Source: Shewanella corallii
GTDB taxonomy: Bacteria; Pseudomonadota; Gammaproteobacteria; Enterobacterales; Shewanellaceae
Assembly: GCF_023349125.1 (NCBI RefSeq)
Contig: NZ_JAKIKT010000001.1
Location: 806,001 to 870,000, forward strand
DNA: 64,000 bases
Direction: 5' to 3'
Part shown: positions 1-8,983 of the stretch, one piece after another
How the letters are laid out: the number at the start of each line of letters is the position of its first letter
How positions within the stretch are numbered: position 1 is the first letter of the stretch
The notes under the pieces: model-generated
What the model was told of the DNA's origin: nothing
The model's input: the letters and a program-made list of their open reading frames with translations, nothing else
Databases searched by the model: none
Made by a program: the position numbers and the translations under genes

Positions 1-109
1 TCTCCCATTGGAGGCTGACAGGCGAGTCCAGGCTTTGGTGTCATTCTTATTGGGGGCGATTTTAACAATAAACCCGGCGGATGTGTGGAGCAGTTTGAGA
101 TTTATCTGA
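1..109 (+). CDS. 3' end of an upstream gene, possibly CinA/PncC-like (partial)
   Basis: One frame is open from the left edge (second base) to a TGA at 107-109 and gives about 35 residues. The peptide has the pattern D-R-x-V-Q-x-L-x-x-F-L-L, loosely like the last helix of the CinA/PncC nicotinamide-nucleotide amidase family. That gene often lies just upstream of recA in gammaproteobacteria. The fragment is too short to be sure, and the assignment rests mainly on expected neighbourhood. Confidence 0.3.
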   Translation, partial: LPLEADRRVQALVSFLLGAILTINPADVWSSLRFI

Positions 110-158
110 CGCCAATCAGCGAGAGCGGGAGGAGAGCAAAAATAATTTTATACAGCAC

Positions 159-186
159 TTGATACTGTATGATTGTACAGTATACT
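159..186 (+). promoter_or_regulatory. recA promoter with embedded LexA (SOS) box
   Basis: A -35 TTGATA (159-164) and a -10 TATACT (181-186) are 16 bases apart. Between and across them lies a palindrome, CTGT-N8-ACAG at 165-180, that matches the LexA box (TACTGTATGATTGTACAGTA, 163-182). The layout is the same as the E. coli recA promoter, where the operator fills the spacer. RecA expression should therefore be repressed by LexA and induced by DNA damage. The untranslated leader to the ATG at 336 is about 140 bases. Confidence 0.92.
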
Positions 187-335
187 AATTTGCAAATGGT
201 CATCCGGTGCGTGAGCTGGATTTTGAATTGGCTCCGGCTTCCTGAGTCAACTCAAAAGACACTGCTTCGGGTGTGATGAAACGAATATTAGCCATAGTGG
301 TGGGTTAAACCACTGAGTGATTAAAGGATCTGTTA

Positions 336-1385
336 ATGAACGAGAACAAACAGAAAGCGCTGTCAGCTGTGCTGGGCCAGATTGAAAAGCAGTTTGGTAA
401 AGGCTCTATTATGAAGCTGGGTGATAACCGCACCATGGATGTGGAAACCATTTCTACCGGTTCTCTGTCATTGGACGTAGCGCTGGGTGCTGGTGGTCTG
501 CCGCTGGGTCGTATTACTGAAATCTATGGTCCAGAATCATCCGGTAAAACCACTCTGACTCTGGAACTGATCGCAGCGGCTCAGCGTCAGGGTAAAACCT
601 GTGCCTTTATCGATGCTGAACACGCACTGGACCCTGTATACGCCAAGAAACTGGGCGTAGATATCGACAACCTGCTGTGTTCTCAGCCAGATACCGGTGA
701 ACAGGCTCTGGAGATCTGTGATGCACTGGCCCGCAGTGGTGCAGTAGACGTTATTGTTGTTGACTCGGTTGCAGCGCTGACACCTAAGGCTGAAATTGAA
801 GGTGAAATGGGTGACTCACACATGGGTCTGCAGGCGCGTATGCTGTCTCAGGCAATGCGTAAGCTGACCGGTAACCTGAAGCAGTCCAACTGTATGTGTA
901 TCTTCATCAACCAGATCCGTATGAAGATTGGTGTGATGTTTGGTAACCCTGAAACCACTACCGGTGGTAACGCCCTTAAGTTCTATGCCTCTGTTCGTTT
1001 GGATATCCGTCGTACCGGTGCCATCAAAGAGGGCGATGAAGTTGTGGGTAACGAAACCCGCGTGAAAGTGGTGAAGAACAAGATTGCAGCCCCATTCAAG
1101 CAGGCTGAATTCCAAATCCTTTATGGCCAGGGGATTAACCGCACCGGCGAACTGGTTGACCTGGGTGTTGCCCATAAACTGGTTGAGAAGTCTGGCGCCT
1201 GGTACAGCTACAAGGGTGACAAGATCGGTCAGGGTCGTGCCAACGCAGGTAGATACCTGGTTGAAAACCCACAGGTGGCTGCTGAAATTGACCAGCAACT
1301 GCGTGCCATGCTGCTGAGTAAAGGCGAAGCTGCACCAGCTGAAGGCAATGAAAACATCGATATGGAAACCGGTGAAGTATTCTGA
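336..1385 (+). CDS. recA: RecA recombinase
   Basis: RecA forms filaments on single-stranded DNA, drives homologous strand exchange and stimulates LexA self-cleavage in the SOS response. The 349-residue length is typical. The Walker A motif GPESSGKTT lies near residues 66-74, the Walker B stretch [10 protein letters not shown] near 140-150, and the L1/L2 region with [12 protein letters not shown] follows. The C-terminus is acidic, as usual. The gene sits behind a LexA-controlled promoter and is followed by recX, which modulates RecA filaments. The start is the only ATG consistent with the conserved N-terminus. Confidence 0.99.
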   Translation: MNENKQKALSAVLGQIEKQFGKGSIMKLGDNRTMDVETISTGSLSLDVALGAGGLPLGRITEIYGPESSGKTTLTLELIAAAQRQGKTCAFIDAEHALDPVYAKKLGVDIDNLLCSQPDTGEQALEICDALARSGAVDVIVVDSVAALTPKAEIEGEMGDSHMGLQARMLSQAMRKLTGNLKQSNCMCIFINQIRMKIGVMFGNPETTTGGNALKFYASVRLDIRRTGAIKEGDEVVGNETRVKVVKNKIAAPFKQAEFQILYGQGINRTGELVDLGVAHKLVEKSGAWYSYKGDKIGQGRANAGRYLVENPQVAAEIDQQLRAMLLSKGEAAPAEGNENIDMETGEVF

Positions 1386-1417
1386 GCCAGGAAGTAAAGC
1401 AAGCCGCGCTGGCAATT

Positions 1418-1834
1418 TTGGCGCGGCGGGATCACTCCAGAGCCGAGCTAAAATCAAAACTGCTCGGCAAAGGATTTGATTCTCCCGATGCAGATATAGC
1501 CATGGACTATTGTGAGTCCATGGGATATCTCGACGATGAAAGGTTTGCTGGACTGCTGATGCGCAGTCATATTGCCAAGGGCCACGGCCCGGCTCGTATA
1601 AAGCAGGCCTTTATCCAAAAGGGCGTACCCAGGGAGATCATGTCATCTGTGATTGATGGCAGCGATTGCGACTGGTACGAACTGGCAAAAGAGAAGGCCT
1701 GCCGCAAATATGGTGAGCCTGAAAAACTTGAGCATAAAGAAAAGGCCCGTCGTATCAGATACCTGATTGGCCAGGGCTTTAGTTATGACCAGGTAGCCTA
1801 TGCGCTGGACTATGATCCCTATGTTGATGACTGA
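1418..1834 (+). CDS. recX: RecX regulatory protein
   Basis: RecX binds RecA filaments and limits their extension and activity. The protein is built of three-helix repeats. It shows ARRDHSRAELKSKL near the N-terminus, then GYLDDERFA and RIRYLIGQGFSYDQV, all characteristic of the family. It follows recA by 32 bases and is probably co-transcribed. The start is uncertain: the first conventional start codon is TTG at 1418. The same frame stays open back to 1376 and adds [12 protein letters not shown], which looks like the missing first half of helix 1. Translation may therefore begin at a rare codon (CTG 1382 or ATT 1379) overlapping the end of recA. Confidence 0.9.
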   Translation: MARRDHSRAELKSKLLGKGFDSPDADIAMDYCESMGYLDDERFAGLLMRSHIAKGHGPARIKQAFIQKGVPREIMSSVIDGSDCDWYELAKEKACRKYGEPEKLEHKEKARRIRYLIGQGFSYDQVAYALDYDPYVDD

Positions 1835-2020
1835 GTGGATAACTTAAGTCATCTCCGCCTGTTAATTCTCTCTCTTCCTCTATTCTTTTCCCTTGCTGCA
1901 GCAAATGTTAAACAAGGCTGGTTGTTGGCCTAATGTCTGCTTTATAATGCTGGGCATTTGTGGGCGAGTGTGTACACTTACTCATTTGCATTTTTCTAGA
2001 TACCTATTCAGGAAGATTTC

Positions 2021-4642
2021 ATGTACAAAACCACTGCAGAGCTGAGAAGCGCATTCTTGGCGTTCTTCGCCAAAAATGGTCATCAGGTTGTCGACAGCAG
2101 TTCGCTGGTTCCGGGCAATGATCCAACTTTGTTGTTCACCAACGCCGGTATGAACCAGTTTAAAGATGTGTTCCTGGGATTAGACAAGCGTAGCTACACC
2201 CGAGCGACCACTTCTCAGCGCTGCGTGCGCGCAGGTGGTAAGCATAATGATCTGGACAACGTAGGTTATACCGCGCGTCACCATACCTTCTTTGAAATGC
2301 TGGGTAACTTCAGCTTTGGCGACTATTTCAAGCATGACGCCATTCGCTTTGCATGGACCTTCCTGACTGAAGATCTGAAACTGCCAAAAGAGCGCCTGTG
2401 CGTCACTATTTATGAAACTGACGACGAAGCCTACAACATCTGGAAAGATGAAATTGGCGTTCCTGAAGATTGCATCATCCGCATTGGTGACAATAAAGGT
2501 GCACCTTATGCGTCTGACAACTTCTGGCAGATGGGTGACACAGGCCCTTGTGGTCCTTGTACCGAAATCTTCTACGATCACGGTGATCACATCTGGGGTG
2601 GTCGTCCAGGCACGCCTGAAGAAGATGGTGACCGTTTCATCGAGATCTGGAACATCGTATTTATGCAGTTCAACCGTCAGGCCGACGGTGCTATGGACCC
2701 GCTGCCAAAGCCTTCTGTGGATACAGGTATGGGCCTGGAGCGTATTGCCGCAATTCTGCAGGGCGTTCACTCCAACTATCAAATTGATATCTTCACCAAG
2801 CTGATCGCAAAAGCGGCTGAAACCATTGGTGTGGAAGATCTGAGCAACAACTCGCTGAAAGTGATTGCCGACCACATTCGTTCATGTGCCTTCCTGGTTG
2901 CCGATGGTGTGATGCCATCCAATGAGGGCCGTGGTTATGTACTGCGTCGTATTATCCGTCGTGCAGTACGTCACGGTAATAAGCTGGGTGCAACCGATAC
3001 CTTTTTCTACAAACTGGTTCCGACTCTGATTGAAGTCATGGGTGATGCCGCCAAAGAGCTGAAAGCTTCTCAGGAGATTGTAGAGAAAGCGCTGAAAGCT
3101 GAAGAAGAGCAGTTTGCCCGTACTCTGGAGCGTGGCCTGGGTATGCTGGATCAGGCACTGGAAACCCTGAAGGGTGACACTCTGGATGGCGAAACCGTAT
3201 TTAAGCTTTACGACACCTACGGCTTCCCAGTGGATTTGACCGCTGACGTTTGCCGCGAGCGAAATATCAATGTCGATGAAGCTGGTTTTGAGACCGCAAT
3301 GGCTGAGCAGCGTCGTCGCGCCCAGGAAGCCGGTAAGTTTGGTACTGACTACAACGCAGTACTTAAAATTGATGGCGAAACTGAATTCAGTGGTTATGAC
3401 AACCTGACCGGCAACAGCTCTGTTGTGGCTATCTATAAAGATGGCGAAGCGGTTGAAGTGATTCAGGCGGGTGACAAGGCGGTAGTCGTACTGGAAACCA
3501 CACCGTTTTATGGTGAGTCCGGTGGCCAGGTAGGTGACAAAGGTCAGCTGCTGGCTGAAGGTATCGAGTTTGAAGTGACTGATACTCAGAAGTACGGTCA
3601 GGCGACCGGTCATCAGGGTGTACTGCACACTGGTGAGCTGAAAGTTGGCCAGTCTCTGATCACTGCCGTAGACAAGAAGCTGCGTCACCGCACTCAACTT
3701 AACCACTCTGTAACCCACCTGCTTCACGCTGCACTGCGTCAGGTTCTGGGTGCTCATGTGACTCAGAAAGGTTCTTTGGTTGACCCTGAGCGTCTGCGTT
3801 TTGACTTCTCCCATGTTGAAGCGGTTAAAAGTGCCGAACTGAAAGAGATTGAAGAGCTGGTTAACACGCAAATCCGTCGTAACCATGAGCTGAAAACAGA
3901 AGTGATGGATATCGATACCGCCAAAGAAAAAGGTGCCATGGCACTGTTTGGTGAGAAGTACGATAGCGATGTTCGCGTAGTCACCATGGGTGACTTCTCT
4001 ATCGAACTGTGTGGTGGTACTCACGTAGGTCGTACCGGCGATATCGGCTTGTTCAAGATCACCTCTGAAGGTGGTATCGCAGCGGGTATCCGCCGTATTG
4101 AAGCGGTAACCGGTGCTGCAGCTATGGATTATGTAGCTCAGGAAGAGGCTGAACTGCGCGAAGCAGCAGGTCTGCTTAAAGCCGACGCCATGTCTCTGGT
4201 TGCCAAGCTGAAAGCTCAGCTGGACAAAGCTAAGCAGCTGGAAAAAGAAAATGCTCAGCTTAAAGACAAACTTGCAGCTGCTGCCAGTGCCGATCTGGCC
4301 GGTGACGCCGTAGAAGTTAATGGTGTGAAAGTACTGGTTAAGAAGCTGGAAGGCGTTGAGCCTGGTGCACTGCGTGGCTTACAGGATGAGCTGAAGCAGA
4401 AGCTAGGCAGTGGCGTTGTGGTACTGGGTATCGCAGGCGATGCCAAGGTTAACCTGATTGCCGGTGTGACCAAAGACCTGGTGGGTAAAGTCAAAGCCGG
4501 TGAGCTGGTTGCCATGGTAGCCGCTCAGGTCGGTGGTAAGGGCGGTGGTCGTCCAGATATGGCTCAGGCCGGTGGCAGTCAGCCAGAACATCTGGACAAA
4601 GCACTGTCTGACGTTATGCCTTGGCTGACCGAGCGTCTGTAA
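2021..4642 (+). CDS. alaS: Alanine--tRNA ligase
   Basis: AlaRS charges tRNA-Ala with alanine and edits mischarged Ser- and Gly-tRNA-Ala in the cytoplasm. The 873-residue protein has the class II catalytic core ([10 protein letters not shown] and [12 protein letters not shown] near the N-terminus), a tRNA-recognition middle part, and the editing domain with [11 protein letters not shown] and [11 protein letters not shown]. These histidines and cysteine bind zinc. A coiled-coil linker leads to the C-Ala domain ending in [15 protein letters not shown]. The order recX-alaS-lysC-csrA is typical of Shewanella and relatives. Confidence 0.99.
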   Translation: MYKTTAELRSAFLAFFAKNGHQVVDSSSLVPGNDPTLLFTNAGMNQFKDVFLGLDKRSYTRATTSQRCVRAGGKHNDLDNVGYTARHHTFFEMLGNFSFGDYFKHDAIRFAWTFLTEDLKLPKERLCVTIYETDDEAYNIWKDEIGVPEDCIIRIGDNKGAPYASDNFWQMGDTGPCGPCTEIFYDHGDHIWGGRPGTPEEDGDRFIEIWNIVFMQFNRQADGAMDPLPKPSVDTGMGLERIAAILQGVHSNYQIDIFTKLIAKAAETIGVEDLSNNSLKVIADHIRSCAFLVADGVMPSNEGRGYVLRRIIRRAVRHGNKLGATDTFFYKLVPTLIEVMGDAAKELKASQEIVEKALKAEEEQFARTLERGLGMLDQALETLKGDTLDGETVFKLYDTYGFPVDLTADVCRERNINVDEAGFETAMAEQRRRAQEAGKFGTDYNAVLKIDGETEFSGYDNLTGNSSVVAIYKDGEAVEVIQAGDKAVVVLETTPFYGESGGQVGDKGQLLAEGIEFEVTDTQKYGQATGHQGVLHTGELKVGQSLITAVDKKLRHRTQLNHSVTHLLHAALRQVLGAHVTQKGSLVDPERLRFDFSHVEAVKSAELKEIEELVNTQIRRNHELKTEVMDIDTAKEKGAMALFGEKYDSDVRVVTMGDFSIELCGGTHVGRTGDIGLFKITSEGGIAAGIRRIEAVTGAAAMDYVAQEEAELREAAGLLKADAMSLVAKLKAQLDKAKQLEKENAQLKDKLAAAASADLAGDAVEVNGVKVLVKKLEGVEPGALRGLQDELKQKLGSGVVVLGIAGDAKVNLIAGVTKDLVGKVKAGELVAMVAAQVGGKGGGRPDMAQAGGSQPEHLDKALSDVMPWLTERL

Positions 4643-4652
4643 GAGGTCGTCA

Positions 4653-5903
4653 GTGCCAGAAGAGCAAAAGCTTAGCCAGTCTCTTTGTAAGAGTAAGCTT
4701 TACGTTAAAAAGTTTGGTGGCACTTCGGTGGGCTCAATCGAGCGCATCGAGGCGCTTGCCGAGCGTATAGCCAAGGCTTATCAGGCCGGTGAAAGGCAGG
4801 TGATTGTATGCTCCGCGATGGCGGGGGAGACCAATCGCCTGATCGCACTGGGCGGACAGGTCACTGCTTATGGTGATCCCCGTGAAATGGATATGCTTAT
4901 CTCTACCGGTGAGCAGATCAGTATCGCCCTGATGGCCATGGCACTGCAAAAGCGTGGCATTCCAGCCCGATCCCTTACAGGTGATCAGGTACAAATCCAT
5001 ACCAACAGTCAGTTTGGCCGTGCAGCTATTGAACAGGTAGATACCGACTATCTGGAGCAATTGCTGGAGCAAGGCATTATCCCCGTCGTCGCAGGCTTTC
5101 AGGGACGTAACCCCAATGGGGATGTGACTACGCTGGGACGCGGCGGTTCAGACACCACGGCAGTGGCGCTGGCAGCGGCATTAAGTGCCGATGAGTGCCA
5201 GATTTTTACCGATGTTACCGGTGTATTCACCACAGACCCCAATCTGGAACCTGCTGCCAAACGTCTCGACAGTATCAGCTTCAGCTCAATGTTTGAGATG
5301 GCCCGCCTGGGTGCCAAGGTGCTGCACCCTGATTCTGTTGCTTACGCCGAAAGATATCGGGTACCACTGAGGGTGCTGTCCAGTTTTGAGAATGGCGAGG
5401 GCACTTTGATCTGTTTTGATGGTCAATATCATCAGGCAGGTAAAGTAGTCGGGATTGCCGTCAGTGCTGATTTGGCCATGGTCTCTTTCGATGAATTGGA
5501 TGAATCCAGCGATAGATTGGCTGTTCTGTTCAAGCGCCTTGCCGAAATGGGAATTGAAACTGATCTGCTGAGCAAAACCCGTAGCAGTGCATCAACTGTC
5601 AGCTTTACTATTGCTCAATCCTGGTTGGAAAGAGTACTTGCCGAGCTGGACAGTGTTAGTCAAACTCTCAATATAGGTCCGGTTTACTTTGAACAGGATC
5701 TGGTCAGAGTCTCCCTGGTTGGGAACAATAATCTGGCTAAAACAGAGGTTGCTGCCAAGGTTTTCGATGTCTTGGGCAAACACGGAATACATGTTAAGTT
5801 GGTTTCTTCATCTGCAATAAAACTTGCATTGGTGATTCCGCAGAACCATCTAAGATCTGCAGTTTGCGCGCTACATCACGCTTTTGAGCTAAACGAGCTG
5901 TAA
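4653..5903 (+). CDS. lysC: Aspartate kinase (monofunctional, with ACT domains)
   Basis: Aspartokinase phosphorylates L-aspartate, the first step towards lysine, threonine and methionine. The amino-acid-kinase domain begins with KFGGTSVGS near residues 20-28 and includes FQGRNPNGDVTTLGRGGSDTTA. Two ACT domains fill roughly residues 270-416, so feedback control by an amino acid is expected. No homoserine dehydrogenase domain is fused. The start is GTG at 4653, preceded by AGAGG, because no other start codon lies before the conserved KFGGTS. It leaves an N-terminal extension of about 15 residues. It starts 10 bases after alaS and is probably in the same transcript. Confidence 0.95.
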   Translation: MPEEQKLSQSLCKSKLYVKKFGGTSVGSIERIEALAERIAKAYQAGERQVIVCSAMAGETNRLIALGGQVTAYGDPREMDMLISTGEQISIALMAMALQKRGIPARSLTGDQVQIHTNSQFGRAAIEQVDTDYLEQLLEQGIIPVVAGFQGRNPNGDVTTLGRGGSDTTAVALAAALSADECQIFTDVTGVFTTDPNLEPAAKRLDSISFSSMFEMARLGAKVLHPDSVAYAERYRVPLRVLSSFENGEGTLICFDGQYHQAGKVVGIAVSADLAMVSFDELDESSDRLAVLFKRLAEMGIETDLLSKTRSSASTVSFTIAQSWLERVLAELDSVSQTLNIGPVYFEQDLVRVSLVGNNNLAKTEVAAKVFDVLGKHGIHVKLVSSSAIKLALVIPQNHLRSAVCALHHAFELNEL

Positions 5904-5932
5904 GTAAATAACCGATTTGGTAATGACTACTG

Positions 5933-5960
5933 TTAATTTGTACTATGCTGACCTTATAAT
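5933..5960 (+). promoter_or_regulatory. Candidate csrA promoter
   Basis: TTAATT at 5933-5938 and a perfect TATAAT at 5955-5960 are 16 bases apart, about 60 bases before the csrA ATG. This would let csrA be transcribed apart from alaS-lysC. It is inferred from consensus match only. Confidence 0.5.
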
Positions 5961-6021
5961 AAGCATAAGTACCGGGTGTGTACCGAGTTATTGCTGAATT
6001 GGGAACTAAAGGAGCAAAAGA

Positions 6022-6219
6022 ATGCTGATTTTGACTCGTCGTGTTGGTGAAACACTGATGATTGGTGACGAAGTCACCGTAACAGTGCTGGGTGTGAAAG
6101 GAAATCAAGTGCGTATCGGTGTAAATGCGCCGAAAGAAGTTTCTGTACACCGTGAAGAGATTTATCAGAGAATCCAATCTGAAAAATCTGGTTCAGGTAA
6201 CGAGAGTGGCAATTTCTAA
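6022..6219 (+). CDS. csrA: Carbon storage regulator CsrA
   Basis: CsrA is a small dimeric RNA-binding protein. It binds GGA motifs in hairpin loops and controls translation or stability of many mRNAs. The 65-residue protein begins [18 protein letters not shown] and contains [18 protein letters not shown], the strands that form the RNA-binding surfaces. The key arginine (R44 in E. coli) is kept in VHREEIY. A good ribosome site, AAAGGAG at 6008-6014, sits 7 bases before ATG. The gene lies just upstream of the tRNA array, as in other gammaproteobacteria. Confidence 0.98.
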   Translation: MLILTRRVGETLMIGDEVTVTVLGVKGNQVRIGVNAPKEVSVHREEIYQRIQSEKSGSGNESGNF

Positions 6220-6269
6220 TAGTTTTGACTATTGGTAATCAAGCGCAGTTGCCGCACTCATAATAAGAG

Positions 6270-6293
6270 AGTCAGTTGTCCACTGACTTTTTT
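6270..6293 (+). terminator. Intrinsic terminator after csrA
   Basis: A perfect 7-bp stem, AGTCAGT/ACTGACT, has a 5-base loop and is followed by TTTTT. It lies 50 bases past the csrA stop. Confidence 0.85.
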
Positions 6294-6300
6294 ATTGCCC

Positions 6301-6327
6301 AAAACCCTCGCATAAGCGGGGGTTTTT
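6301..6327 (+). terminator. Second terminator hairpin after csrA
   Basis: CCCTCGC and GCGGGGG pair across an ATAA loop with one G-T wobble, then TTTTT follows. With the first hairpin it forms a tandem terminator. Confidence 0.75.
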
Positions 6328-6912
6328 GTTTTAGTGCGGTTCTTTCTCAGTTGTTTTGCCACCTCACCAATTATTCCTCTCTGTAGCTCTGAACTATTGC
6401 CCTGAGCTGTTTCCTGAACTTTTGCCCGAACCGCAGCCTCCATCCACTCTGCTTACTCAATCCGGATATCACTTAGCCGTGATTGAATTCGTTTGCGACC
6501 CCAACTCCCTTCCATTTGACGGGATACCTAGCACATCTACTTAATATAGTGCTGCTGGTTATCTGCTGACGCTTAGGTTTTGCCCATCCATATAAGAGTT
6601 TGTCCTGGCTAAGCTGCTCGCTCCTGCCCAATACAGTCAGAGTACATCTGAAATTTTGCACTCAGGTGACACTCATTCAATTTGCCAAACCAGCTTAGCC
6701 GGCCAAATTGTCGTCAACTATATGAATGCTGCCATTTATTGCGCCTGATTTTGCCTCAGAGCTGCGAGGGCGACGTTAAGCTCTGATCGAAATAAAAGAC
6801 CAGGAAGTGTGTAAAAACAGAGCGATAGGGGGCTTTATCAAGGCGGATTTGATGTATATCAGCGCAATTTGATTAAAATCAGCTCAAACGAATTTTCCTT
6901 TCCAAAAAGCGT
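6328..6912. other. Intergenic stretch without a recognisable gene
   Basis: About 585 bases separate the csrA terminators from the tRNA promoter. The short open frames here have no familiar motifs, no good ribosome sites and contradict each other on the two strands. I see no convincing RNA gene or repeat. Confidence 0.5.
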
Positions 6913-6940
6913 TTGACTTATTTTCTTCAAACAGTAATAT
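6913..6940 (+). promoter_or_regulatory. Promoter of the tRNA operon
   Basis: TTGACT (6913-6918) and TAATAT (6935-6940) are 16 bases apart. They are followed by a GC-rich discriminator (GTGCGCC), as expected for stable-RNA promoters under stringent control. The first tRNA starts 17 bases downstream of the -10. No other promoter is evident between the following tRNA genes, so all ten probably form one transcript. Confidence 0.75.
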
Positions 6941-6956
6941 GTGCGCCAAGAAACAC

Positions 6957-7048
6957 GGAGAGGTGGCCGAGTGGCCGAAGGCGCTCCCCTGCTAAGGGAG
7001 TATGGGCTTTATCTCCCATCGAGGGTTCGAATCCCTCCTTCTCCGCCA
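6957..7048 (+). tRNA. tRNA-Ser (GCT), copy 1
   Basis: A class II tRNA of 92 bases with a long variable arm. Acceptor GGAGAGG pairs with CTTCTCC, followed by G73 and an encoded CCA. The anticodon loop CTGCTAA gives anticodon GCT, reading AGC/AGU serine codons. Confidence 0.97.
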
Positions 7049-7072
7049 TTTCTTACTAAAGCAAATAGATGT

Positions 7073-7149
7073 GCGCGTGTAGCTCAGCTGGATAGAGTAC
7101 CTGGCTACGAACCAGGCGGTCGGAGGTTCGACTCCTTCCACGCGCACCA
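7073..7149 (+). tRNA. tRNA-Arg (ACG), copy 1
   Basis: 77 bases with encoded CCA. Acceptor GCGCGTG/CACGCGC, anticodon loop CTACGAA, anticodon ACG (A34 is normally modified to inosine to read CGU/CGC/CGA). Confidence 0.97.
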
Positions 7150-7184
7150 GCTTTTTGTTTTTTGCAGTACCGATACAATTCTAT

Positions 7185-7261
7185 GCGCGTGTAGCTCAGC
7201 TGGATAGAGTACCTGGCTACGAACCAGGCGGTCGGAGGTTCGACTCCTTCCACGCGCACCA
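7185..7261 (+). tRNA. tRNA-Arg (ACG), copy 2
   Basis: Same 77-base sequence as copy 1, with acceptor GCGCGTG/CACGCGC, discriminator A and CCA. Only the spacer differs. Confidence 0.97.
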
Positions 7262-7320
7262 TCTGCTTTAACGCCTTATCGCTTTATCGCTTTATTAAAT
7301 TGTACCGACTTTTTTGATCC

Positions 7321-7397
7321 GCGCATGTAGCTCAGCTGGATAGAGTACCTGGCTACGAACCAGGCGGTCGGAGGTTCGACTCCTTCCATGCGCGCCA
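7321..7397 (+). tRNA. tRNA-Arg (ACG), copy 3 (variant)
   Basis: Same body as the other copies, but the acceptor is GCGCATG/CATGCGC, a compensated G-C to A-T change. The discriminator is G73 instead of A73, before CCA. Arginyl-tRNA synthetases usually accept A or G here, so it should still be functional. Confidence 0.96.
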
Positions 7398-7426
7398 AAA
7401 AAAGTACTGCTGTTTTTCTTTGAACT

Positions 7427-7503
7427 GCGCGTGTAGCTCAGCTGGATAGAGTACCTGGCTACGAACCAGGCGGTCGGAGGTTCGACTCCTTCCACGCGCA
7501 CCA
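7427..7503 (+). tRNA. tRNA-Arg (ACG), copy 4
   Basis: 77 bases with the majority acceptor GCGCGTG/CACGCGC, anticodon ACG and encoded CCA. Confidence 0.97.
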
Positions 7504-7531
7504 AGAAAAACCTGTTATATTATTTTGAACT

Positions 7532-7608
7532 GCGCGTGTAGCTCAGCTGGATAGAGTACCTGGCTACGAACCAGGCGGTCGGAGGTTCGACTCCTTCCAC
7601 GCGCACCA
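7532..7608 (+). tRNA. tRNA-Arg (ACG), copy 5
   Basis: 77 bases, identical to copies 1, 2 and 4 as far as can be seen; anticodon ACG, encoded CCA. Confidence 0.97.
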
Positions 7609-7633
7609 AAATAACGATAGACTAGATTTAAAA

Positions 7634-7710
7634 GCGCGTGTAGCTCAGCTGGATAGAGTACCTGGCTACGAACCAGGCGGTCGGAGGTTCGACTCCTTCC
7701 ACGCGCACCA
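7634..7710 (+). tRNA. tRNA-Arg (ACG), copy 6
   Basis: 77 bases of the majority type, anticodon ACG, encoded CCA. It is followed after 9 bases by the second tRNA-Ser. Confidence 0.97.
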
Positions 7711-7719
7711 TTTTAAGTC

Positions 7720-7811
7720 GGAGAGGTGGCCGAGTGGCCGAAGGCGCTCCCCTGCTAAGGGAGTATGGGCTTTATCTCCCATCGAGGGTTCGAATCCCTC
7801 CTTCTCCGCCA
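7720..7811 (+). tRNA. tRNA-Ser (GCT), copy 2
   Basis: 92 bases, same sequence as copy 1 at 6957, anticodon GCT with the long variable arm and encoded CCA. Its position inside the Arg copies suggests the array grew by duplication of Ser-Arg blocks. Confidence 0.97.
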
Positions 7812-7828
7812 TTTATTTCAAAGATACC

Positions 7829-7905
7829 GCGCGTGTAGCTCAGCTGGATAGAGTACCTGGCTACGAACCAGGCGGTCGGAGGTTCGACTCCTTCCACGCG
7901 CACCA
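7829..7905 (+). tRNA. tRNA-Arg (ACG), copy 7
   Basis: 77 bases of the majority type with acceptor GCGCGTG/CACGCGC, anticodon ACG, encoded CCA. Confidence 0.97.
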
Positions 7906-7932
7906 TCTTTCTTTGAAATCAATGAACAAAAA

Positions 7933-8009
7933 GCGCATGTAGCTCAGCTGGATAGAGTACCTGGCTACGAACCAGGCGGTCGGAGGTTCGACTCCTTCCA
8001 TGCGCACCA
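7933..8009 (+). tRNA. tRNA-Arg (ACG), copy 8 (acceptor variant)
   Basis: 77 bases with the variant acceptor GCGCATG/CATGCGC, as in copy 3, but with the usual discriminator A73. Anticodon ACG, encoded CCA. This is the last tRNA before the terminator. Confidence 0.97.
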
Positions 8010-8014
8010 TATTG

Positions 8015-8047
8015 AAAAGCCACGGACGTCAAACTCCGGGGCTTTTT
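8015..8047 (+). terminator. Terminator of the tRNA operon
   Basis: AAAGCC...GGCTTTTT flanks an inner CGGA/TCCG stem, giving a GC-rich hairpin ending in a run of five T. It follows the last tRNA by a few bases. Confidence 0.8.
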
Positions 8048-8515
8048 CATTTCCGTTATCCTGCTGTATTTACCCTTTGTCATTTCCTTTATCGGATCCA
8101 GGAGTCTCTCTGGCCTGTTCCGTCATCCCTTCGTTTATCGCCCTACTGCAGTATCCTTTACCTGGACCTTTGATCCCCACGAGTAAAAGCAGTAATCGGC
8201 AACTCCCGCTGATGCTCCTTTGAATGGCGGCTCCCCTTCCTGTTTGATTCATCCAGGGCTGGATTGTCGACAAATGCTCCAAATGGTAGATGTCGGCAGA
8301 CACCTATTAGATATTCTTGATATGCATAACTAGTCAGTTATTAGCGTGTGTATCGGCCAGATCTCATTTTGGCTTCTTACAAAAGCAGAGGCTTAAAATG
8401 CTAATTTAACACTTTCTGAATTGAGTGTTTTCTACAATATTGGCTTTGTTGTTGATGAAATCTTAAAAATTGCGGCTCAATATTTTTATTTTCTCTGTTA
8501 GCAAGGTTTGATTTT
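8048..8515. other. Intergenic stretch upstream of oadGAB
   Basis: No convincing gene is visible. The open frames here lack ribosome sites and family motifs. From about 8400 the sequence becomes AT-rich, fitting a promoter region for the oad operon. Confidence 0.5.
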
Positions 8516-8536
8516 ACCAATATTGGTCAGACCAAT
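8516..8536 (+). promoter_or_regulatory. PdhR-like operator upstream of oadGAB
   Basis: ATTGGT-CAG-ACCAAT at 8522-8536 is a perfect dyad and fits the E. coli PdhR consensus ATTGGTnnnACCAAT. A second palindrome, ACCAATATTGGT (8516-8527), overlaps it. PdhR is a GntR-family repressor that responds to pyruvate, the product of oxaloacetate decarboxylation. The site abuts the candidate -35, so bound regulator would block transcription. Confidence 0.6.
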
Positions 8537-8565
8537 TTACAATGGATTGGCTTTCTTGTTATAGA
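8536..8565 (+). promoter_or_regulatory. Candidate oadGAB promoter
   Basis: TTTACA (8536-8541) and TATAGA (8560-8565) are 18 bases apart, about 140 bases before the oadG ATG. The -35 touches the PdhR-like dyad. Assigned from consensus similarity and position. Confidence 0.4.
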
Positions 8566-8704
8566 TTGGTTATGGTCGTTAGCGGTTTTGTGATCATATT
8601 TATGCGATAACCGTTTTTCGCTTCAGATTGTGCCGGGTTGAATGGAGTACTTGAGTTCCCGGCGACAGAGTATGCGCAGTGATTGAATATCATAAGAGGA
8701 CAAG

Positions 8705-8944
8705 ATGGAAACCATTACTGAATCCTTGACGGTAGCGTTTGGCATTATGGCTATGGGGATGGTCATGGTGTTTGTATTTTTGGGAATTCTGATTGCCGGA
8801 GTCAATTTTGTGGCCTCCCGATATGGTCCCAAACCTGCTCTGGACATTGGGGAGCCTCAACCAGACTCGGCGCACGCCAATGTCGATCCCAAAGTATTGG
8901 CAGCTATCACTGCTGCTATCCATCAGTACCGTACCAAAGCCTGA
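8705..8944 (+). CDS. oadG: Oxaloacetate decarboxylase gamma subunit
   Basis: OadG is the small membrane anchor of the sodium-pumping oxaloacetate decarboxylase. It binds the alpha subunit through its C-terminus and joins it to the membrane beta subunit. The 79-residue protein has one membrane helix at about residues 10-32 (MAMGMVMVFVFLGILIAGVNF) and a soluble tail rich in Ala and Asp. AAGAGGA lies close before the ATG. It is the first gene of oadG-oadA-oadB, with 39 bases to oadA. Confidence 0.92.
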   Translation: METITESLTVAFGIMAMGMVMVFVFLGILIAGVNFVASRYGPKPALDIGEPQPDSAHANVDPKVLAAITAAIHQYRTKA

Positions 8945-8983
8945 ATCCGATAACGGGCAAAGATATAACAAAGGGAGATAATT

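Noticed and set aside
7056..7504. Repeated minus-strand open frames encoding MVRVEGVEPPTAWF-like peptides
   Set aside because: They are antisense to the tRNA-Arg genes and repeat only because the tRNAs repeat. Such peptides are a well-known annotation artefact.
6957..8009. Regularly spaced repeats resembling a CRISPR array
   Set aside because: The repeats are complete tRNA genes with anticodons and CCA ends; spacers vary in length from 9 to about 60 bases.
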